This document shows, piece by piece, positions 58,477 to 64,000 of a DNA stretch of 64,000 nt. The DNA is from an uncultured Lachnospiraceae bacterium. Its GTDB lineage: Bacteria; Bacillota; Clostridia; Lachnospirales; Lachnospiraceae. Each line of letters opens with the position of its first letter. Position 1 is the stretch's first letter. The stretch covers positions 1-64,000 of the forward strand of contig CANPUE010000003.1 of NCBI GenBank assembly GCA_947577185.1. Reading direction: 5' to 3'. The notes under the pieces were generated by a model. It had not been told where the DNA came from, ran no database searches, and saw only the letters and a list, made by a program, of their open reading frames with translations. Made by a program: the position numbers and the translations under genes.

Positions 58477-59748
58477 ATGAAAACAGTAATCATGGCCGGA
58501 GGCAGGGGAACGAGAATTGCATCCATTAACGCAGAAGTTCCAAAACCAATGATCAGGGTATGCGGGAAACCGATTCTCGAATATCAGATTGAATGTCTGA
58601 AAAAGCAGAATTTAACAGAAATTATTCTGGTGATCGGCCATCTTGGAAATGTAATAGAGGAATATTTTGGAACAGGTGCGCAGTATGGTGTGAAGATTGA
58701 ATATATTAAGGAGAAGGAACCGCTTGGAACTGCAGGAGCCTTATATCATCTAAAAGAGATGATAACAGAGGATTTCGTCCTGATAAACGGTGATATCATG
58801 TTTGATATTAATTTTTCCAGGTTGTTTCATGCTCATCAAAAGAATCATTGTCTGGCAACGATATTCACGCATCCAAACAGCCACCCTTACGACAGCGGCG
58901 TTATCGTTGCCGACAGGAGCGGATGCGTTACAGAGTGGATGACAAAAGAGGAAGAGCGGAAATGGTATCGGAACAGGGTAAATGCGGGTATTCATGTCTT
59001 ATCCGCCGAATTGTTAAACCGGTTTGAAGTTCTGCAAAAAAGAGATCTGGACCGCGACCTCTTAAAGCCTTTAATTGCTGAGAAACAGCTGTTTGTTTAT
59101 GACTCCCCTGAATATGTGAAAGATATGGGAACGCCGGAGCGGTTTTATGCGGTTGAAAAAGACATAAAGACCGGGCTTGTTCAAAGAAGAAACTTATCTG
59201 TGGAGCAGAGAGCAATTTTTCTGGACAGGGACGGGACAATCAATCAGTACGTGGGTTTTCTCAAACAGATAGATGATCTTGTTTTGCTGGACGGTGCGGC
59301 GGAGGCTGTTAAAATGATCAATCAAAGCGGATATCTCGCGATTGTTATCACCAACCAGCCCGTAATTGCAAGGGGAGAAGTTTCATGGGAAGAACTGGCG
59401 CGGATCCATAATAAAATGGAAACGCTGTTAGGGGAAAAGGGCGCTTATCTTGATGATATTTTCTGCTGTCCGCACCATCCTGATCGCGGATATGCGGGGG
59501 AAAGAGCGGAATATAAAACAGCATGTGAATGCAGGAAACCCAGGCCGGGATTATTATTGCAGGCCGCTGAGAAATATAATATCGATCTGCATAATTCCTG
59601 GATGATAGGCGACAGCATCACTGATATACAGGCCGGGAAAAGGGCCGGATGCAGGACAGCATATCTTGGGCAGCCGGAGGAAGCAGACAGCGGTACGCCA
59701 GCTTATAGCAGCCTTTTGGCATGCGTGACCGATCTATTGAGCACATAG
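58477..59748 (+). CDS. Fusion: sugar nucleotidyltransferase (HddC-like) + D,D-heptose bisphosphate phosphatase (GmhB-like HAD)
   Basis: MKTVIMAGGRGTRIASINAEVPKPMIRVCGKPILEYQI ... RAIFLDRDGTINQYVGFLKQIDDLVLLDGAAEAVKMIN...CCPHHPD...CECRKPRPGLLLQAAEKYNIDLHNSWMIGDSITDI. Confidence 0.93.
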   Translation: MKTVIMAGGRGTRIASINAEVPKPMIRVCGKPILEYQIECLKKQNLTEIILVIGHLGNVIEEYFGTGAQYGVKIEYIKEKEPLGTAGALYHLKEMITEDFVLINGDIMFDINFSRLFHAHQKNHCLATIFTHPNSHPYDSGVIVADRSGCVTEWMTKEEERKWYRNRVNAGIHVLSAELLNRFEVLQKRDLDRDLLKPLIAEKQLFVYDSPEYVKDMGTPERFYAVEKDIKTGLVQRRNLSVEQRAIFLDRDGTINQYVGFLKQIDDLVLLDGAAEAVKMINQSGYLAIVITNQPVIARGEVSWEELARIHNKMETLLGEKGAYLDDIFCCPHHPDRGYAGERAEYKTACECRKPRPGLLLQAAEKYNIDLHNSWMIGDSITDIQAGKRAGCRTAYLGQPEEADSGTPAYSSLLACVTDLLST

Positions 59749-59761
59749 GAGAAAATGTCAT

Positions 59762-60466
59762 ATGTCAGAATATTATTTAGAAGATTTGATGAAACGATAT
59801 CCGATGCTGATGCCGTGCAGAGAAGCCATTTCTGCATCGTATAAAATGCTGACAGAATGTTTTGCAAAAGGAGGGAAGCTGCTGATCGCCGGAAATGGAG
59901 GAAGTGCGGCAGATGCAGATCATATTACAGGGGAACTGATGAAAGGCTTTGTCCTGCCAAGAAAAGTGGATGAACAGATGAGCCGGAAATTAAAGGAAAT
60001 TGATGTGCTGAAAGGAATGGAACTGTCAGAAAAATTACAAAAGGCGCTTCCGGTTATTTCATTATGCAATCATAACAGCCTGAATACCGCTTTTTTAAAC
60101 GATGTGGATGGAAAGCTGTGTTTTGCACAGCAGGTATATGGATATGGTACAGAAGGGGATGTGTTGTTTGCCATAACGACCTCCGGTAACTCCGAGAACA
60201 TTTTATATGCCGCCATTACGGCAAAAGCGGAAGGAATGACTGTCGTAGGACTGACAGGAAGAGGCGGGGGAAAGCTTTCAGCTATTGCGGATCTGATGAT
60301 CGCTGTGGATGAAACAGAGACATATAAGGTTCAGGAACTGCACCTGCCGATCTATCATTGTCTGTGCCTGATGGTGGAAGAGAGGATGTTTGGTCAGGGA
60401 AAGACTGTAATTCATGATTCGGAACAGTTTGATGTGCCGAACATGATTCATGATGCAGAAGATTAG
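59762..60466 (+). CDS. gmhA: SIS-domain phosphoheptose isomerase
   Basis: KLLIAGNGGSAADADHITGELMKGF; ITTSGNSENILYAAITAKAEGMTVVGLTGRGGGKLS. Confidence 0.93.
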   Translation: MSEYYLEDLMKRYPMLMPCREAISASYKMLTECFAKGGKLLIAGNGGSAADADHITGELMKGFVLPRKVDEQMSRKLKEIDVLKGMELSEKLQKALPVISLCNHNSLNTAFLNDVDGKLCFAQQVYGYGTEGDVLFAITTSGNSENILYAAITAKAEGMTVVGLTGRGGGKLSAIADLMIAVDETETYKVQELHLPIYHCLCLMVEERMFGQGKTVIHDSEQFDVPNMIHDAED

Positions 60467-60703
60467 AGTGATTTGAAGGAAGTCATCAAGACAAAAACAA
60501 ACACAGAGTGAGAAACAGCCTTCCAGGCCGCAGATTTTCACAATAGAAAAATGTATAATTAAATTTTTTATTGCAATTTGTGATATATCCGGAAACAACA
60601 ATTCGTTGTGTGATAACATTTTGTAACAACACAGAATGAATGTTGAGATGCCCGCAGGAAGCCAGACAGGACGATTTGACAAAGCGGGCAGACGGGTATC
60701 ATT

Positions 60704-61051
60704 ATGAAAACGTTGAACATGATTTTAAGAGAATTAAGGGAAGATCATGACATTAAGCAGGAGACAATCGCCAAATATCTCAATATATCCCAGCAGACTT
60801 ATTCTAATTACGAGAACGGCCAGCGGCAGATCCCTGTCACAGTTGTAAAAGAACTTGCCAGATTCTATAAAGTCAGCACAGATTATCTGCTGCGCCCCGA
60901 TCTTTCCTACCCCGGAAGCCTTGATATGAATGCCGCTTATATTGACGGTATCACGATGCATGAGGTGGTGTTCCACATGCAGACGCTGAATGCTACCGGA
61001 CGTAAGGCGCTTGTATGCTATATCCGCTTTCTCCATCAGGAAAATAAATGA
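60704..61051 (+). CDS. XRE-family helix-turn-helix regulator
   Basis: LRELREDHDIKQETIAKYLNISQQTYSNYENGQRQIPVTVVKELARFYKVSTDYLL. Confidence 0.93.
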   Translation: MKTLNMILRELREDHDIKQETIAKYLNISQQTYSNYENGQRQIPVTVVKELARFYKVSTDYLLRPDLSYPGSLDMNAAYIDGITMHEVVFHMQTLNATGRKALVCYIRFLHQENK

Positions 61052-61069
61052 GTGCAGGATGAAAAAAGA

Positions 61070-61202
61070 GTTACTGTTCACACAGGACTTGGCATTTACT
61101 GCTAAGTCCGTACGAAAACGTATCTATTGCAAGCAAAAATCCATTTGTGAAGCAAATTTTGCATGGATTTTTACCTGTTACTGGAACGGAGTGAACAGTA
61201 AC
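61070..61202. repeat. Nested palindromic intergenic element
   Basis: Outer GTTACTGTTCAC / GTGAACAGTAAC (61070-61081, 61191-61202); inner AAAAATCCAT / ATGGATTTTT (61135-61144, 61163-61172). Confidence 0.65.
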
Positions 61203-61346
61203 GAAAAAGACCCTGCAGGGCGCGTACGGGAATGCCTCATGCTTGAAAGCGTGCGGACAATCTGATAAAATAGATTGAAAAATCATGCCGATGAGAGAAA
61301 GGCATGGTTATTAGATTGTAAACAGAATACGGTGTCAGCAGGAGGC

Positions 61347-62126
61347 ATGGTGGTAATTGTGACGAATCAGGATATTTTGCAGACAGCCTTAGAGCAGTCT
61401 GCCATAGACATTAATGCGAGGCCGGAAGATTTTTTACAGAGCCGGAATGTAATCGTGGAATCAGGCGTGGGAGCGGGGGCAAGGAAATACTATAAAGAAC
61501 CCATTGCCTGCAATCTGGTTTCTTATGGAAACAATATTGTAGCGTCCGTTCGGGATGCGTACAGAGAACTGGTCGAAGAATATATCAACAGATTTGAGTT
61601 TTATCATTGTTTTGAAACCCCTAATATGCATTGGCTGGATGAGCGCCTGCAAAAGCAGGGACAGCGGGTTTGCTTTATGGCCGAGTATTATCTGCCGGAT
61701 GTCGATAAGATAAAAGCTCTGGAATGCGGCTTTGAAATCAGACTGCTTGTACAAAGCGATTTTGCAGAGCTGTACAGGCCTGAGTGGAGCAATGCTTTAT
61801 GTGAGGACCGCAGGCAGCTGGATGTTCTGGGGGCCGGTGCCTATGAGAATGGTAGCCTGATCGGTCTTGCAGGATGCTCGGCTGACTGTGATTCGATGTG
61901 GCAGATCGGGGTGGATGTTTTGCCGCAATACCGGCGGAAAGGAATCGCGGCGGCGCTCACGAGCCGTCTGGCATTAGAAATCCTTGAAAGGGGAAAAGTG
62001 CCGTTTTACTGCTCGGCCTGGTCTAATATCCGTTCGGCCAGAAATGCGGTAAAAAGCGGATTTATCCCCGCGTGGGCGGAAATGACCGCAAAACCGCAGG
62101 CGGTGATTGATGAAATAAATTCATGA
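61347..62126 (+). CDS. GNAT-family N-acetyltransferase
   Basis: MWQIGVDVLPQYRRKGIAAALTSRLALEILERGKVPFYCSAWSNIRSARNAVKSGF. Confidence 0.85.
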   Translation: MVVIVTNQDILQTALEQSAIDINARPEDFLQSRNVIVESGVGAGARKYYKEPIACNLVSYGNNIVASVRDAYRELVEEYINRFEFYHCFETPNMHWLDERLQKQGQRVCFMAEYYLPDVDKIKALECGFEIRLLVQSDFAELYRPEWSNALCEDRRQLDVLGAGAYENGSLIGLAGCSADCDSMWQIGVDVLPQYRRKGIAAALTSRLALEILERGKVPFYCSAWSNIRSARNAVKSGFIPAWAEMTAKPQAVIDEINS

Positions 62127-62308
62127 CGGAAACTTTGCTGTTGGTGACAACACCCTTTATTTTTCGCGGGAACTTTCGATATAGTAAGCAAGAACGTTCT
62201 TAAAAGAATACAGTCTGTGAATGTGGAATGGTTCGATTCGGTTCCATCATCCGGACCGCATCATAAAAGATGCATCAGACTGTGGGAATAGGAGAAAGGG
62301 GTGCTACT

Positions 62309-62965
62309 ATGAGAGTCACACGCAATTTTATGAGTTCACTGCTTGGACTTAATAACAAAAGTACAGGAAGCAGAATGAGGATGTCAAACAGGTGGCCTGT
62401 ATCTACGGCCAGTCGTTTTCAAAATACAAGGACGGCCGGCAAAACGGGCAGCACACAGACTTCCTACCTGAATATGAAAAACAATGCGGGAGAATTGCAG
62501 AACGCGGCTTTGAAACTGACAAATACAGGAGAGGATTCCATTTTTGCCAGGGCAAAGGAGAGCGGTTCTACGGCAGAGGTGACAAAGCAGGTCAAAGAGT
62601 TTGTAAACAGGTATAACACGGTAGTCCGCAATTTGAAGAGCGGCGGCAGCAGGGTGGATAACAGCTATCTGAACCAGCTGAATGCAAGTGCTTCGATGCA
62701 CAGGACTGCTTTACGGGCGAGCGGTGTCACCAAAAATTCGGACGGTACGCTTTCCATAGATGAAAAGGCACTGAACGGCGCCAGCCTGGAACAGCTTGAA
62801 AAAGCCTGGAACGGCAGTTCATCCTTCGCGGGAAAATCAGCTTCTGCGGCAGTCAATGTGGAGGCAAATGCGGTTAATGAATTAAACAGCATGGTGAATA
62901 ATTCTTACAGTAATCTGCTGCGCGGCTACGGGTCGAGAGGGAACTATTTTAATTTCTGGTCTTAA
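62309..62965 (+). CDS. Hypothetical protein, possible FliD C-terminal-like pattern
   Basis: KQVKEFVNRYNTVVRNLKS...RTALRASGVTKNSDGTLSIDEKALNGAS; SD AGGAGAAAGGGG. Confidence 0.6.
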   Translation: MRVTRNFMSSLLGLNNKSTGSRMRMSNRWPVSTASRFQNTRTAGKTGSTQTSYLNMKNNAGELQNAALKLTNTGEDSIFARAKESGSTAEVTKQVKEFVNRYNTVVRNLKSGGSRVDNSYLNQLNASASMHRTALRASGVTKNSDGTLSIDEKALNGASLEQLEKAWNGSSSFAGKSASAAVNVEANAVNELNSMVNNSYSNLLRGYGSRGNYFNFWS

Positions 62966-63037
62966 TGGTCCAGATCGCAGGGAGGCATTTTTATAAGAAC
63001 ACATTGGGTACAGGAAGAACAGCCGATTCAGTATCAT

Positions 63038-63730
63038 GTGATCAAATGGCGCAACAGCGTTTTTCACAATCATGATACGGTACAAAAAAGAAAGCTGCTG
63101 GGCGGGGTATCCTTTGACGGCGGTGCAGGGGGCGGCGCAGGAACGACCGCCTCATCACAGACGGGTGTGCAGACAGCACAGCCGTCTTTTTCCCTTGGAT
63201 CGGATTTGGGACCGGGAATCGGCACAGGTATCACAGGGTGGCAGACGGCGGGAAACGCGGCTGATGAAAAAAGCGGGACATCCGGTGTAAAAGACAGGAA
63301 TGAGACCCAACGGGATACCGTCAGTATTCGGGCGGCATCTGTTCTGCCGGGGCATGAAGCGGTTTATTCGGATAAAATTACAATGGTTATTGATGAAAAA
63401 ACTGGTAATAACGGACGTTTTGAAATTTTGAAAAAAAGGATTGGCAGGCTTGCCGACGGGATACAGACTTTCCTGCAGGGGACAGGAGCACGGGCGGATA
63501 CGGGATACGGCCGCAGGCAAAAGAAGAAGGAAGGAGCGGGTACCAGACAGATCCGGAAAGAAAATGTGCTGGAAGCGACAGCAGAGGCGGATTATCTGTT
63601 GGATTCTTATAACCGGTATGGTGAGAGAAGCACGCTCGGAAAGCAGCAGGCTCCTGCAAAAAAGCAGGGACTCTATGAAACAGAAACAGATCAGACACAG
63701 ATGAGAGAAAGGGCAGATCAGCCGCGATGA
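63038..63730 (+). CDS. Hypothetical protein; true start uncertain (frame open to ATA 62993)
   Basis: ORF track GTG start; SD-like GGGAGG at 62980 better spaced for 62993. Confidence 0.5.
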   Translation: MIKWRNSVFHNHDTVQKRKLLGGVSFDGGAGGGAGTTASSQTGVQTAQPSFSLGSDLGPGIGTGITGWQTAGNAADEKSGTSGVKDRNETQRDTVSIRAASVLPGHEAVYSDKITMVIDEKTGNNGRFEILKKRIGRLADGIQTFLQGTGARADTGYGRRQKKKEGAGTRQIRKENVLEATAEADYLLDSYNRYGERSTLGKQQAPAKKQGLYETETDQTQMRERADQPR

Positions 63731-64000
63731 CAGAAAAGAAAGAAAATGCGATCAAAATAGAAAAAATTTCGCTTCCGGCGCCGTTTCAGGAACGGATGCA
63801 AAACCTCCTGCAGGAAGAATACGATGACTTTATAGCGTCTTATGAAAGAAAAAGGTGGTACGGACTGCGCTATAATCCACTCAAATTTGGACAGCAATCC
63901 CAATATGAAACGGAAAAAGAGGCGTTCTTAAATGCGGTTCCTTTCACGCTGGAGCCGGTCGTATGGACAAAAGAGGGATTTTATTATCATCCGGAACAAC
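63727..64000 (+). CDS. RsmF/NOL1-NOP2-Sun-like RNA cytosine methyltransferase, N-terminal part (runs off window)
   Basis: LPAPFQERMQNLLQEEYDDFIASYERKRWYGLRYNPLKF. Confidence 0.75.
   Translation, partial: MTEKKENAIKIEKISLPAPFQERMQNLLQEEYDDFIASYERKRWYGLRYNPLKFGQQSQYETEKEAFLNAVPFTLEPVVWTKEGFYYHPEQ

Noticed and set aside
1-64000. CRISPR arrays, rRNA and tRNA genes
   Set aside because: No regularly spaced repeats or recognisable tRNA/rRNA sequence seen on reading; not exhaustively computed.

Overview
The window is chromosomal DNA that looks like a Clostridia/Lachnospiraceae-type Firmicute (inferred from gene content). The first ~33 kb is mostly housekeeping and accessory genes: mutM, Sel1-repeat protein, PadR/DUF2812, sigma factor, mscL, lrgAB, a GH3 enzyme in permuted domain order, an ABC transporter, a bile-salt-hydrolase-like Ntn hydrolase, hisS/aspS, BirA-regulated bioY, SCIFF peptide with its radical SAM maturase, and secDF. 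From ~33.4 to 60.5 kb lies a large surface-glycan or protein-glycosylation locus: GT-C and GT2/GT4 glycosyltransferases, a flippase, methyltransferases, acyltransferases, MBOAT + SGNH, two radical SAM/SPASM proteins, and a D-glycero-D-manno-heptose nucleotide pathway. The main finding is eight poly-G tracts (8-10 G), each inside a different glycan-modification gene and all within ~15.7 kb (37521-53243). I saw no G or C run longer than 6 elsewhere in the window. Three genes are in frame (ON) and five are out of frame (OFF). In all five OFF genes a single-G change joins the two halves into one full-length reading frame with recognisable family motifs. This is the signature of a multi-locus slipped-strand phase-variation system, well known in Campylobacter but, as far as I know, little described in Gram-positive gut commensals. 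Secondary observations include gene-remnant scars, a BirA operator over the bioY promoter, a perfect 13-bp inverted repeat at a divergent promoter, and domain-fusion genes.
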